From G020348385 sp964580235 (GTDB lineage: Bacteria > Acidobacteriota > Aminicenantia > Aminicenantales > Aminicenantaceae): a stretch of DNA of 43,009 nucleotides. The notes beneath the pieces are model-generated. The model was given only the letters and a program-made list of their open reading frames with translations. It made no database searches and had not been told where the DNA came from. Where the stretch lies: the NCBI GenBank assembly GCA_964580235.1, contig CAZOJY010000015.1, positions 1-43,009 on the forward strand. The letters are read 5' to 3'. Positions 31,621 to 40,066 of this stretch are shown piece by piece. Both the position numbers and the translations under genes were made by a program. Position 1 is the first letter of the stretch, and the number at the start of each line of letters is the position of its first letter.

Positions 31621-32288
31621 CGAACGGCCTCTTTTTGGCTTAATTTTGCCAGCTCACCGCTTAAAACAGTCTGGATGCTCTGAAAGACCGATTTTATGTC
31701 CGAGTCTCCCTCGATTCTATGATAGTTTTTCTTTTTTTTATAATACTCAACCAGCGGCTCGCTTTCTTTGCGATACACTTTCAGCCTTTCTATAATGACA
31801 TCTGGCATATCGTCCTGCCTCTGAATAAGCTCAGCATTGCAGGCATCACATATAGTGGGCCGGTCGGGAGCCTTTACAAAAAGATTATAGATCTTTCCAC
31901 ACCAGGAACAGAGCCTCCGTGAGGCTAGTCTTTCTATCAATCTCTCCTCACTCGATCGGATATCCAAAACAAGCTCAGCCTGCTGATCTGCCATGCCTTC
32001 GAGCATTCGTGCCTGTTTAATGTTCCGTGGAAATCCATCCAAAATATATCCTTTTTGGCAGTCTTGCTTGGCGATCCTCTCTTCGAGCAGCTTCTGCACA
32101 AGATCATCATTCACTAAGTCTCCTCTGTTCATGGCTGCTTTCGCTTTTTTTCCTATGGAAGTTTCATCCCGAACGGCTTCACGCAAAAGGTCTCCCGTTG
32201 AAATCTTGGGAAAGCCATATTCTTGTGCGATTAAATCCCCTTGGGTACCCTTACCGCTGCCAGGGGGGCCGAGCAAGATTATTCTCAT
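31617..32288 (-). CDS. adk: Adenylate kinase with zinc-binding lid
   Basis: Adenylate kinase (AMP + ATP to 2 ADP) of 223 residues. The P-loop GPPGSGKGTQ is at 7-16, LDGFPRN is near 86, and the long lid holds a Cys4 zinc site (CSWCGK and CDACN). It overlaps secY by 4 bp and map by 4 bp in the usual spc-operon tail. Confidence 0.97.
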   Translation of the reverse strand: MRIILLGPPGSGKGTQGDLIAQEYGFPKISTGDLLREAVRDETSIGKKAKAAMNRGDLVNDDLVQKLLEERIAKQDCQKGYILDGFPRNIKQARMLEGMADQQAELVLDIRSSEERLIERLASRRLCSWCGKIYNLFVKAPDRPTICDACNAELIQRQDDMPDVIIERLKVYRKESEPLVEYYKKKKNYHRIEGDSDIKSVFQSIQTVLSGELAKLSQKEAVR

Positions 32289-33670
32289 CCGCGCCTTCCC
32301 CTTAATCGTCCCCGCCGCATAAATCCGTCGTAATGACGCATGACAAGTTGAGCTTCAATCTGTTGCATGGTATCCATAGCCACACCAACAACAATAAGAA
32401 TGGAGGTTCCCCCAAAATAAAAGTTCACATTTAATCCTTGGGTAAACCATCTAGGCAAATTGGCATCTAAAAAAGCTCCGATGAACGGGAGAGCACTCAC
32501 TTTGAAGCCTGTGATCATAAATTCTGGCAAAACAGACACAGCCGCAAGATAGATGGCCCCTACCAATGTGATGCGCGAAAGGACTCCATCAATGAAGTCG
32601 GACGTATTTTTCCCCGGTCTGATTCCAGGGATAAACCCACCATACTTTCTCAGGTTGTCAGCCACATCCGATGGATTAAAAATAATCGATACATAAAAAT
32701 AAGTGAAGAAGATGATAGATGCAACGTAAAGCAGGTTGTAAAGAGGCATGCCCATCCCGAACTGCATGGCCATATTCTGGATAAAAGGCACCTTAACCAT
32801 CTGCGCAATCGTGGAGGGAATGGTAACGATGGAAGCTGCAAATATAATCGGGATAACTCCCCCAGTATTCACTCTCAGGGGCAGATGGGTGCTCTGCCCT
32901 CCATAGATTTTTCGGCCCACAACCCTTTTGGCATAGGACACAGGAATTCGCCTCTGCCCTCGTTCGACAAACACGATTATAACGATGACCGCAAGCATAA
33001 TGGCTAATAGGAAGATCATCCTGAGCGGAGACATATCCCCAGATCGAATTCCCCCCAAAATGCTCTGGATACCGCTGGGCAGCCTGACGACAATCCCAGC
33101 AAATATAATAAGAGATATCCCGTTCCCGATGCCCCTTTCTGAAATTTGTTCTCCCAGCCACATGATAAATACTGTTCCCGTGGTCATCGTGAGGATCGTG
33201 AGAAGCCGGAATCCCCATCCTTTATTTGGGACGATGGGTAACCCGCTGACTGGACTTGTTAAGCTCTCCAAAAAAATGCTGATTCCGAAAGACTGGATCA
33301 GACAGATTAAAATGGTGCCATATCGGGTATATTGGGTGATTTTCTTCCGCCCCAATTCCCCCTCTTTCGATAACCTCTCCAGGTAAGGCCAAACCACTTG
33401 AAGAAGCTGCAGGATAATAGAGGCACTTATGTAGGGCATGATGCCCAGGGCAAAAATCGTCATTCGGGACATGCTCCTGCCTGTGAATAAGTCCACGAAT
33501 CCCAAGATTGTGCCTTTTTGCATTTGCCAAAACTCTTCAAGAGCAGGGGCACTGATACCCGGGCTGGGAATCTGAGCGCCTATCCGATAAACCGCCAACA
33601 GGAGCAAAGTGAAGATAACCCTTTTTCTTAGATCAGGAATGCTGAATATGTTTCTTATGCTGTCTAACAT
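32285..33670 (-). CDS. secY: Preprotein translocase subunit SecY
   Basis: Main channel subunit of the Sec translocon, about 461 residues with ten hydrophobic segments. It opens MLDSIRNIFSIPDLRKRVIFTLLLLAVYRIGAQIPSPG and has the GIMPYISASIILQLL plug region and FAGIVVRLPSGIQSI. The ATG at 33670 overlaps the rplO stop by one base; a GTG three bases earlier is an alternative. It inserts and exports proteins with SecE/SecG encoded elsewhere. Confidence 0.97.
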   Translation of the reverse strand: MLDSIRNIFSIPDLRKRVIFTLLLLAVYRIGAQIPSPGISAPALEEFWQMQKGTILGFVDLFTGRSMSRMTIFALGIMPYISASIILQLLQVVWPYLERLSKEGELGRKKITQYTRYGTILICLIQSFGISIFLESLTSPVSGLPIVPNKGWGFRLLTILTMTTGTVFIMWLGEQISERGIGNGISLIIFAGIVVRLPSGIQSILGGIRSGDMSPLRMIFLLAIMLAVIVIIVFVERGQRRIPVSYAKRVVGRKIYGGQSTHLPLRVNTGGVIPIIFAASIVTIPSTIAQMVKVPFIQNMAMQFGMGMPLYNLLYVASIIFFTYFYVSIIFNPSDVADNLRKYGGFIPGIRPGKNTSDFIDGVLSRITLVGAIYLAAVSVLPEFMITGFKVSALPFIGAFLDANLPRWFTQGLNVNFYFGGTSILIVVGVAMDTMQQIEAQLVMRHYDGFMRRGRLRGRRG

Positions 33671-34116
33671 CACTTACTTCCAATAATAATGGCTTTCCCA
33701 CCCGCTTTTTGAATCTTTTCTTGGGCGGATTGACTAAACTTATGGGCATGGATTTCTTTTGCAGATGTGAGTTCTCCCCTTCCCAAAATCTTGACGGCAT
33801 GCGATTCTTTCTTGATAAGACCTGCATCGAAAAGATCCTTCAACTTAATTTTGCTTTTGCTGATTCGTTCGAGACGATCCAGATTAATCTCGTCATATTC
33901 TTTTTTGAAAATATTCTTGAATCCACGTTTGGGGACTCTCCGGCTGAGAGGCATTTGCCCACCTTCAAAACTTCGTTTACGAGAGTATCCTGAGATGGAT
34001 TTTTGTCCTTTTGTTCCGCGTCCGGCCGTTTTTCCCCTGCCTGAACCAGGTCCCCGGCCTGCGCGTTTTCTATTTTTGCGTGATTTTTTTGCAGGATGAA
34101 GGGTGCTCAAGTCCAT
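33670..34116 (-). CDS. rplO: 50S ribosomal protein L15
   Basis: L15 of 148 residues. The N-terminal arm MDLSTLHPAKKSRKNRKRAGRG-type GSGRGKTAGRGTKGQKS and the globular FEGGQMPLSRRVPKRGF are diagnostic. It interacts with 23S rRNA late in assembly. Its start overlaps the rpmD end by 10 bp and its stop touches secY. Confidence 0.97.
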   Translation of the reverse strand: MDLSTLHPAKKSRKNRKRAGRGPGSGRGKTAGRGTKGQKSISGYSRKRSFEGGQMPLSRRVPKRGFKNIFKKEYDEINLDRLERISKSKIKLKDLFDAGLIKKESHAVKILGRGELTSAKEIHAHKFSQSAQEKIQKAGGKAIIIGSK

Positions 34117-34379
34117 TTTGTCTCCAAAACTTCCACATTCACCAAGTGGGATACCTTATTTATCATTCCTCTAATCTCAGGACAATTCTTACGAATCACC
34201 ACTGAGTTTATTCTCCTCAATCCAAGTCCCTTTACGACTTGTCTTTGTTTTTTTGGGCAGCCGATCACACTGCGGACGAGCTGGATTTTCAGCTGGTTTT
34301 CATCCGTTTCAGGAGGCTTCTTTTCTTTCAACTCTGGCCCCTTCTTTTTCTTATCGGGGGCTTTTTCTGTTATTGCCAT
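34107..34379 (-). CDS. rpmD: 50S ribosomal protein L30 with charged N-terminal extension
   Basis: L30 core (about 60 residues) from QLKIQLVRSVIGCPKKQRQVVKGLGLRRI to the C-terminus. It is preceded by about 28 Lys/Glu/Pro-rich residues (AITEKAPDKKKKGPELKEKK), so the protein is 90 residues instead of the usual 60. The extended ATG at 34379 has a good ggaaaggat site, supporting it. It overlaps rpsE and rplO by 10 bp each. Confidence 0.93.
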   Translation of the reverse strand: MAITEKAPDKKKKGPELKEKKPPETDENQLKIQLVRSVIGCPKKQRQVVKGLGLRRINSVVIRKNCPEIRGMINKVSHLVNVEVLETKWT

Positions 34380-35002
34380 ATCCTTTCCTTTTCTTTTCCT
34401 CTAATCTTCGATATTCCTTCGGGACTTTTAAGTCTTTCTAAGGCATTCATAGTGGCATTGGCAACACTTATCGGATTGTTGCTGCGAATGGATTTCGTCA
34501 AGATATCCTTAATTCCTGCTAACTCCATGATCACCCGAACAGCTCCTCCAGCGATAACTCCTGTTCCTTTGGATGCCGGCCGAAGAACGACTTCTCCCCC
34601 CCCGTGTATTCCTTTTATGAAGTGAGGGATCGTTGTGTCCAGGATTGGGACTTCGATTAACTTCTTCTTGGCATCTTGCGCAGCTTTGGATATCGCGACG
34701 GGGACCTCCCGAGCTTTGCCTTTCCCGATCCCGATCATCCCGTTTTCATTTCCAACAGCAACCAGGGCTGAAAAACTGAGGTTTTTACCGCCTTTTACAA
34801 CTTTGGTAACTCTACGGATAGAAATCACTTGGTCTTTGAATTCAATCTCTTCGTCCTTGACTTCAACAGGTTTTCTGACTACTTTTATAGGCTTTGTTCT
34901 TTTGGCTTCCTTTTCTTTTTTTGCCGTCTCTTTATTCTTCTTTTCGGGTATTGCCTGATCTGATTCCTGCTTGGATTCTTCTCTTTTTTCTTCCTCGCCC
35001 AC
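34370..35002 (-). CDS. rpsE: 30S ribosomal protein S5 with charged N-terminal extension
   Basis: S5, 210 residues. The core starts at about residue 50 (EIEFKDQVISIRRVTKVVKGGKNLSFSALV), with GVIAGGAVRVIMELAGI and SVANATMNALERL. The first 45 or so residues are Lys/Glu-rich (for example KKNKETAKKEKEAKRTKP) and absent from E. coli S5. The start is GTG at 35002 behind aggagg. It helps decoding accuracy and assembly. Confidence 0.96.
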   Translation of the reverse strand: MGEEEKREESKQESDQAIPEKKNKETAKKEKEAKRTKPIKVVRKPVEVKDEEIEFKDQVISIRRVTKVVKGGKNLSFSALVAVGNENGMIGIGKGKAREVPVAISKAAQDAKKKLIEVPILDTTIPHFIKGIHGGGEVVLRPASKGTGVIAGGAVRVIMELAGIKDILTKSIRSNNPISVANATMNALERLKSPEGISKIRGKEKERIWQ

Positions 35003-35025
35003 TCTATTTCCTCCTTATTCGATGC

Positions 35026-35400
35026 CTAAAAATTGAGACCTTCTTTCCTCATTGCTTCAGCTAAGGCCTTGATCCGGCCGTGATAGGGATAAACACCTCT
35101 GTCGAAAACCACCTGCTTGATTTTTTTCTTTTTTAGCCTTTTGGCAATCATCTCTCCAACGGTCTTAGACGCTTCCATATTTTTTGCCTTTTTCTTTTTC
35201 TCTTTAAACTCTTTCTCCATGCTTGAAGCTGTGACCAGGATCCTTCCTGCATCATCATCAATAGCCTGTGAGTATATATATCGATTGGATTTAAACACAA
35301 AAATTCTTGGGCGTTCTGCCGTTCCTCTAATCTTCTTACGAATGCGTTTTCGTATTTTTCTTTTTGCCTCTGTCTTCAATAACGTCTTTTTCTTAAACAC
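35026..35400 (-). CDS. rplR: 50S ribosomal protein L18
   Basis: L18, 124 residues, the 5S rRNA-binding protein. It reads KIRGTAERPRIFVFKSNRYIYSQAIDDDAGRIL and ends FDRGVYPYHGRIKALAEAMRKEGLNF. A Lys-rich insertion (EFKEKKKKAKNMEAS) is moderate. It starts with GTG at 35400 behind aggag and overlaps rplF by 8 bp. Confidence 0.97.
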   Translation of the reverse strand: MFKKKTLLKTEAKRKIRKRIRKKIRGTAERPRIFVFKSNRYIYSQAIDDDAGRILVTASSMEKEFKEKKKKAKNMEASKTVGEMIAKRLKKKKIKQVVFDRGVYPYHGRIKALAEAMRKEGLNF

Positions 35401-35938
35401 CAGTCACTCCTGCTTTGCGTTCTTTTTTGATCAAATGCTCTCCGACATACCGGATTCCTTTCAGTTTGTAAGGGTCAGGTTTTCGAAAACTCCTAATCTT
35501 GTGTGCTTCCTGTCCGACCCGCTGTTTGTCAATCCCTTTAACACGGATCAGAGTGGGCTTTTCCAACACGATTTCGATATCCTCCGGAATTTCATAGACA
35601 ACAGGCTTGGAATAGCCTAAGCTTAATTCAAGTCTATTTTTATCCAACTTGGCCCTGTATCCCACTCCGACTATTTCCAAGGCTTTTGTAAATCCTGCTG
35701 ATACACCTAGAAGCGCATTATGGGCCAATGTCCGGCATAAACCATGTTGGGATCTAAGTTGAGGGGAATCAGACAACCGGGTGAAAACCATTTGATTGTC
35801 TTTGACTGCAGCATTGATTCCTAGAAACAAGGGAGAGGTCAGCTTGCCTTTTGGTCCTTCCACTTCAATGCGGTCGGGAAGGATGCTGACCTTTGTTCCT
35901 TCGGGAATCGGCACTGGTTGTTTTCCTACTCTAGACAT
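35393..35938 (-). CDS. rplF: 50S ribosomal protein L6
   Basis: L6, 181 residues: MSRVGKQPVPIPEGTKVSILPDRIEVEGPKG plus the C-terminal RNA-binding signature GKGIRYVGEH-like segment (here LKGIRYVGEHLIKKERKAGVTGV region). It binds the base of the L7/L12 stalk. It ends inside the L18 start. Confidence 0.97.
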   Translation of the reverse strand: MSRVGKQPVPIPEGTKVSILPDRIEVEGPKGKLTSPLFLGINAAVKDNQMVFTRLSDSPQLRSQHGLCRTLAHNALLGVSAGFTKALEIVGVGYRAKLDKNRLELSLGYSKPVVYEIPEDIEIVLEKPTLIRVKGIDKQRVGQEAHKIRSFRKPDPYKLKGIRYVGEHLIKKERKAGVTGV

Positions 35939-35961
35939 CTTGTTTCCCCTCTCATCTTAAG

Positions 35962-36360
35962 CTACCAGATATAACACAAAACCTCTCCGCCTACACCTTT
36001 TTCTTCACATGTCTTTCCTGAGACAATTCCATGAGATGTAGAAACGATAGCAACTCCTAAACCATCTAAAACCTTGGGTATGGCTTCTCTCTTACAATAA
36101 ATGCGGCAGCCAGGCTTGCTGATCTTCTGAAGTCCCGTGAGAACGGGGCGATTAGCTTCTGTATATTTCAAAGTTAAGATAAGGTTACCCTGTTTGTTAT
36201 TGTCTATGACTTTAAAATTTTTAATGTACCCTTCCTCCTTTAAAACCTTTGCTATTTCCACCTTTAAACGAGAAGAGGGCATGTTCACATCTTTCTTTTT
36301 GACAAGAACAGCATTACGTATCCTTGTCAGCATATCCGCTATCGGGTCTGTTAAACTCAT
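35962..36360 (-). CDS. rpsH: 30S ribosomal protein S8
   Basis: S8, 132 residues: MSLTDPIADMLTRIRNAVLVKKKDVNMPSSRLK and the C-terminal VSTSHGIVSGKTCEEKGVGGEVLCYIW. It nucleates the central 30S domain and, in E. coli, represses the spc operon. It follows rpsN by 15 bp. Confidence 0.98.
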   Translation of the reverse strand: MSLTDPIADMLTRIRNAVLVKKKDVNMPSSRLKVEIAKVLKEEGYIKNFKVIDNNKQGNLILTLKYTEANRPVLTGLQKISKPGCRIYCKREAIPKVLDGLGVAIVSTSHGIVSGKTCEEKGVGGEVLCYIW

Positions 36361-36375
36361 GATTACTCCCTCAAA

Positions 36376-36561
36376 TTACCATGATGCTTTAATGATTCCG
36401 GGAATTTCTCCCTTTAAAGCGAGCTCTCGAAAACACAAACGGCACATATCAAATCTTCTATAATAACCTTTGGAACGTCCGCATATCCGACATCGATACT
36501 TTTTTCTGGTCGAAAATTTAGGTTCTCTCTGATATTTTGCCACCATAGCTTTTCTTGCCAT
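36376..36561 (-). CDS. rpsN: 30S ribosomal protein S14, type Z (zinc form)
   Basis: Short zinc-type S14 of 61 residues, MARKAMVAKYQREPKF, with CRICGRSKGYYRRFDMCRLC supplying four Cys. I chose the ATG at 36561, which has aagga upstream; a longer frame to 36600 overlaps rplE and gives non-family residues. Sits between rplE and rpsH. Confidence 0.97.
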   Translation of the reverse strand: MARKAMVAKYQREPKFSTRKKYRCRICGRSKGYYRRFDMCRLCFRELALKGEIPGIIKASW

Positions 36562-36571
36562 TTCTTTTTCC

Positions 36572-37117
36572 TTATATAACTTTACTAAAAGGCATACCAA
36601 GTTTTTTTAACAAGGCATGTGCTTGCTCATCGTTTTCTGCATAGGTCACAATTGTGATGTTCATGCCTCTGGGTCTTTCCACTTTTGTGTAGTCAATCTC
36701 AGGAAAGACCAGCTGCTCCTTCATCCCCAAAGTATAATTGCCTCTTCCATCAAATGCCCGAGTGGAAACACCACGAAAATCCCTTACTCGGGGTAAGACG
36801 ATGTTGACCAAACGATCCATGAATTCATACATTCTTTTCCCGCGCAGGGTCACATAACAGGCAATGGCCTGCCCTTGTCGGAGCTTAAAAGAGGATATGG
36901 ATCTTTTTGCTCTTCCTGTCGCCGGCCATTGGCCCGTTATCAAGCTCAATTCTGTTTTAGCGGTGTCCAATAGCTTGATATTCTGGAGCGCGTCACCGAC
37001 TCCAACATTGATGACGATCTTCTCAAGTCTTGGAACTGCCATCTTATTTTTTATGGACAACTCTTCTTGCAGCATAGGAATAATTTCTTTCTGGTACTTT
37101 TCTTGAAGCCGACTCAT
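36572..37117 (-). CDS. rplE: 50S ribosomal protein L5
   Basis: L5, 181 residues, binding 5S rRNA and contacting P-site tRNA. Segments VPRLEKIVINVGVGDA, ITGQWPATGRAKRSISSFKLRQGQ, FRGVSTRAFDGRGNYTLGMKEQ and FPEIDYTKVERPRGMNI identify it. It follows rplX by 19 bp. Confidence 0.98.
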   Translation of the reverse strand: MSRLQEKYQKEIIPMLQEELSIKNKMAVPRLEKIVINVGVGDALQNIKLLDTAKTELSLITGQWPATGRAKRSISSFKLRQGQAIACYVTLRGKRMYEFMDRLVNIVLPRVRDFRGVSTRAFDGRGNYTLGMKEQLVFPEIDYTKVERPRGMNITIVTYAENDEQAHALLKKLGMPFSKVI

Positions 37118-37136
37118 TGCTTATACCTCACCTTTC

Positions 37137-37460
37137 CTATTCGATAGTCGATTCACATATGCTGCACACCCGGATCTTGCTCCCATCTTCCAGTCTTGTT
37201 TTCTTCATCCGGATCCCACGGCCACATTCTGAACAATACAGCATCAAATTGGAAACATGAATGGCCGCTTCTTTTTCCATCACGCCTCCCTGTATGTTCC
37301 GGCTCTGATCTCTGCGGATAAACTCTTTGATAAAATTGACTTTTTCAACGATAACCTTATTTTTCTCTGGGAATACTTTTAAAATTTTGCCTGTCTTCCC
37401 CTTGTCTTTTCCGCTAATAACCATGACCACATCATTTTTCTTAAACATCACCTTATTCAT
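37137..37460 (-). CDS. rplX: 50S ribosomal protein L24
   Basis: L24, 107 residues with the KOW motif VVMVISGKDKGKTGKILKVFPEKNKVIVEKVN. The C-terminal part has four Cys (YCSECGRG and RVCSICES), a zinc-ribbon-like extension common outside enterobacteria. It initiates 50S assembly. Its start abuts the rplN stop by a single base. Confidence 0.97.
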   Translation of the reverse strand: MNKVMFKKNDVVMVISGKDKGKTGKILKVFPEKNKVIVEKVNFIKEFIRRDQSRNIQGGVMEKEAAIHVSNLMLYCSECGRGIRMKKTRLEDGSKIRVCSICESTIE

Positions 37461-37828
37461 CAGAGGACCTCCGGGGCAAGGGAGACAATTTTCATAAACT
37501 TTTTCTCCCGTAATTCTCTTCCAACTGGCCCGAATACACGCGTACCGATGGGTTCCCCTTGCGGATTTATGATAACAGCCGCGTTGTCATCAAAGCGGAT
37601 ATAGGAACCATCTCTCCTCCTGACTTCCTTTCTTGTCCGCACAACAACAGCCCGAACTACTTTTCCCTTTGGTATTTTGCTCTCGGGTTCGGCCTCCTTT
37701 ACCGATGCTGAGATAACATCACCGATGGCAGCGGTTTTCCCTACTCCACCACCAATAGGGGTGATGCAAAGAATTTTCTTGGCTCCTGAATTATCGGCCA
37801 CCTTGAGCATCGTTTCTGATTGAATCAT
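37460..37828 (-). CDS. rplN: 50S ribosomal protein L14
   Basis: L14, 122 residues: MIQSETMLKVADNSGAKKILCITPIGG and the signature RRRDGSYIRFDDNAAVIINPQGEPIGTRVFGPVGRELR. It forms intersubunit bridge B8. It overlaps rpsQ by 4 bp. Confidence 0.98.
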   Translation of the reverse strand: MIQSETMLKVADNSGAKKILCITPIGGGVGKTAAIGDVISASVKEAEPESKIPKGKVVRAVVVRTRKEVRRRDGSYIRFDDNAAVIINPQGEPIGTRVFGPVGRELREKKFMKIVSLAPEVL

Positions 37829-38118
37829 TCTTTACTGACCTCGAATTCCTTTTCGGCATCTGCAGAAGATAATCCCAATATTTCTTGAACTCTCCACTTC
37901 TTTCTCTTACTTAAAGGTCTGGTTTCTACGATTTTAACCAGATCACCGATCTTGCACTTTTCATATTCATCATGTACGAGGAATTTTTTCCTCCGTTTCA
38001 CAACCTTCTTATAGAAGGGATGTCTCACCTGTCGCTCAATGAGCACAGTCACTGTCTTTTTCATATTTTTTCCGATGACCGCACCGACCTTGGTTGTACG
38101 TTTCCCTTTATTGTTCAT
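37825..38118 (-). CDS. rpsQ: 30S ribosomal protein S17
   Basis: S17, 97 residues with OB-fold motif KVGAVIGKNMKKTVTVLIERQVRHPFYKKVVKRRKKF and HDEYEKCKIGDLVKIVETRPLSKRKKWRV. An about 15-residue acidic C-terminal tail follows. It overlaps rpmC and rplN by 4 bp each. Confidence 0.98.
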   Translation of the reverse strand: MNNKGKRTTKVGAVIGKNMKKTVTVLIERQVRHPFYKKVVKRRKKFLVHDEYEKCKIGDLVKIVETRPLSKRKKWRVQEILGLSSADAEKEFEVSKE

Positions 38119-38324
38119 TCTTCGTCTTTCCCTTTTTTCCTTTCCTTCAATATGGTCAATATTCTAGCTCTGTCCCGCTTTATGTTTTTCAACTTCATGG
38201 CATTTTCCAATTGACCCAACGCATGTTGGAACTTCAGCTTGAATAATTGATCCTTCAATTCATCATCCTTTTGTGTCAGCTCATCATCTGATAGTTCTCG
38301 CAATTCCGAAGGTTTCATCTCCAC
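38115..38324 (-). CDS. rpmC: 50S ribosomal protein L29
   Basis: L29, 69 residues of two helices: MKPSELRELSDDELTQKDDELKDQLFKLKFQHALGQLENAMKLKNIKRDRARILTIL pattern, near the peptide exit. It overlaps rplP by 10 bp and rpsQ by 4 bp. Confidence 0.97.
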   Translation of the reverse strand: MEMKPSELRELSDDELTQKDDELKDQLFKLKFQHALGQLENAMKLKNIKRDRARILTILKERKKGKDEE

Positions 38325-38737
38325 TCCCTACTCTCTCTCGAAACGAATCTCGTTCTGATCGGAAGCTTATGAGAAGCTAACCGCATAGCCTCTCTCGCCA
38401 CTTCTTCTGATACTCCCTCTACTTCGTACAAAATACAGCCGGGCCGGATCACATCCACCCAAAACTCTGGATCTCCTTTTCCCTTTCCCATTCTGACCTC
38501 AGTGGGTTTTTTCGTAACCGGTTTCCAGGGAAAAACTCTTATCCAAAGCTTTCCCTTTCTCTTAGCATGGCGTGTGATGGCAATGCGTCCGGCCTCGATC
38601 TGCCGGGCGGTAAGCCAACATGGTTCCATGACCTGCAGGCCAAATTCTCCGAAGGTTAAGCTTGATCCCCGTCTGGCCTTGCCTCTCATTCGACCTCTTT
38701 GCTGCTTCCGGTATTTAACCTTTTTTGGCATTAGCAT
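38315..38737 (-). CDS. rplP: 50S ribosomal protein L16
   Basis: L16, 140 residues, near the A-site tRNA elbow. MLMPKKVKYRKQQRGRMRGKARRG and GKGDPEFWVDVIRPGCILYEVEGVSEEVAREAMRLASHKLP are diagnostic. An MLM start gives two candidate ATGs (38737 and 38731). The gene starts 2 bp after the rpsC stop. Confidence 0.98.
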   Translation of the reverse strand: MLMPKKVKYRKQQRGRMRGKARRGSSLTFGEFGLQVMEPCWLTARQIEAGRIAITRHAKRKGKLWIRVFPWKPVTKKPTEVRMGKGKGDPEFWVDVIRPGCILYEVEGVSEEVAREAMRLASHKLPIRTRFVSRESREWR

Positions 38738-38739
38738 GG

Positions 38740-39408
38740 TTAAATCTCCTCAACTTCACCCGTCTGAGATGTCATTTTTTCTTTTTCTACATCTCCTGTA
38801 TAGATCCAGACTTTTATGCCGATTTGGCCGTAAGTTGTAAAGGCCTCTGTAAAACCATAATCAATGTTAGCTCTCAGAGTCTGCAGAGGCAACTGCCCCC
38901 TCAAATACCACTCTGAGCGGGCTATTTCTACGCCGCCCAGCCGCCCCGAGCACATGACTTTAATTCCTTTGGCCCCCATTTTCATGGACATTTCTACCGC
39001 CCTTCTCATGGCTCTCCGGTAAGCAATCCTTTTTTCCAGCTGTATGGCAATGCCTTCAGCCACAAGCAGGGCGTCCTGCTCGGGTTTATCCACTTCCCGG
39101 ATATCGATGTAAACATCTTTCTGAGCAATTCCTTGAAGATATGTCTTGAGGCTTTCGATTTCTTTCCCACCGCGACCGATCACGATTCCAGGACGCGCCG
39201 TATGAACAATCACTCTGATTTTCGGCCCGACCCGTTCAATCTCGACTTCCGATATCCCAGCATGATAGTATCTCTTCTTGATAACGTTTTTCATCTTCAG
39301 GTCTTCATGAATCAGCCGGCGGTATTCGGGTCCTTTGGCAAACCAGCGGGAACTCCATTGCTTGTTAAACCCCAATCGAAATCCATGCGGATGTGTTTTC
39401 TGGCCCAC
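38740..39408 (-). CDS. rpsC: 30S ribosomal protein S3
   Basis: S3 of 222 residues with a KH domain (IVIGRGGKEIESLKTYLQ) and C-terminal GCSGRLGGVEIARSEWYLRGQLPLQTLRA-like segment (here MCSGRLGG...). I chose the GTG at 39408 (V then GQKTHPHGFRLG) because that is the family N-terminus and aagga lies upstream. A longer frame back to 39510 overlaps rplV. It sits on the 30S mRNA entry side. Confidence 0.97.
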   Translation of the reverse strand: MGQKTHPHGFRLGFNKQWSSRWFAKGPEYRRLIHEDLKMKNVIKKRYYHAGISEVEIERVGPKIRVIVHTARPGIVIGRGGKEIESLKTYLQGIAQKDVYIDIREVDKPEQDALLVAEGIAIQLEKRIAYRRAMRRAVEMSMKMGAKGIKVMCSGRLGGVEIARSEWYLRGQLPLQTLRANIDYGFTEAFTTYGQIGIKVWIYTGDVEKEKMTSQTGEVEEI

Positions 39409-39410
39409 TT

Positions 39411-39773
39411 TTAATTTCCTTTCTTTTCTTCTAAATATATATGGACATGACTCGTACGCTTCAGTATTCTCGCTGCCCTTCCCATCGGAGCCGCTTTCCA
39501 TCTTTTCCAATGAGGCCCAGAATTGACGAAGATCTCGGAAATAAACAGACTGTCCACGTCAATATTGGGAACCTTTTGCTGGGCATTGGAAATGGCAGAG
39601 CGAAGAGCTTTTTCGATTATGGCACTCGCTTTTTTCTTTTTCGAAAAATGGAGGATGGTGAGAGCTTCACCCACAAATCTTTCTCTGACAAGGTCTGTCA
39701 CCAGCCGACATTTCTGAGGCGAAATCCTCATATATTTCGAGATGGCCTGGGCAGCGATATTTTTTCCGTTCAT
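39411..39773 (-). CDS. rplV: 50S ribosomal protein L22
   Basis: L22, 120 residues. It has AQAISKYMRISPQKCRLVTDLVRERFVGEAL, the exit-tunnel hairpin region and GRAARILKRTSHVHIYLEE. It lines the nascent-peptide tunnel. It abuts rpsS with no gap and ends 2 bp before rpsC. Confidence 0.97.
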   Translation of the reverse strand: MNGKNIAAQAISKYMRISPQKCRLVTDLVRERFVGEALTILHFSKKKKASAIIEKALRSAISNAQQKVPNIDVDSLFISEIFVNSGPHWKRWKAAPMGRAARILKRTSHVHIYLEEKKGN

Positions 39774-40064
39774 TTATTTCTTCATCCTGATAGTTCTTGC
39801 GGTTTTCGATGTATGCCCTTTAAAAGTCCGCGTTGGGGAGAATTCTCCCAATTTATGTCCAACCATATTCTCTGTAATAAAAACAGGTATAAATCTTTTT
39901 CCGTTGTACACAGCTATTGTCAATCCAACCATTTCTGGAATGACCGTTGATCGGCGGGACCAAGTCTTTATCACCTGCCTCTTTCCTCTCTGAGATGACA
40001 GTTCATTGACTCTTTTAAGCAACTTTTCCTCAATAAAAGGGCCCTTTTTCAACGATCTTCCCAT
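39774..40064 (-). CDS. rpsS: 30S ribosomal protein S19
   Basis: S19, 96 residues: MGRSLKKGPFIEEKLLKRV, TWSRRSTVIPEMVGLTIAVYNGKRFIPVFITENMVGHKLGEF. It pairs with S13 in the 30S head. It starts 2 bp after rplB. Confidence 0.98.
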   Translation of the reverse strand: MGRSLKKGPFIEEKLLKRVNELSSQRGKRQVIKTWSRRSTVIPEMVGLTIAVYNGKRFIPVFITENMVGHKLGEFSPTRTFKGHTSKTARTIRMKK

Positions 40065-40066
40065 AG

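Noticed and set aside
39409..39510. N-terminal extension of rpsC
   Set aside because: It overlaps rplV and does not match S3; GTG at 39408 gives the conserved GQKTHP start.
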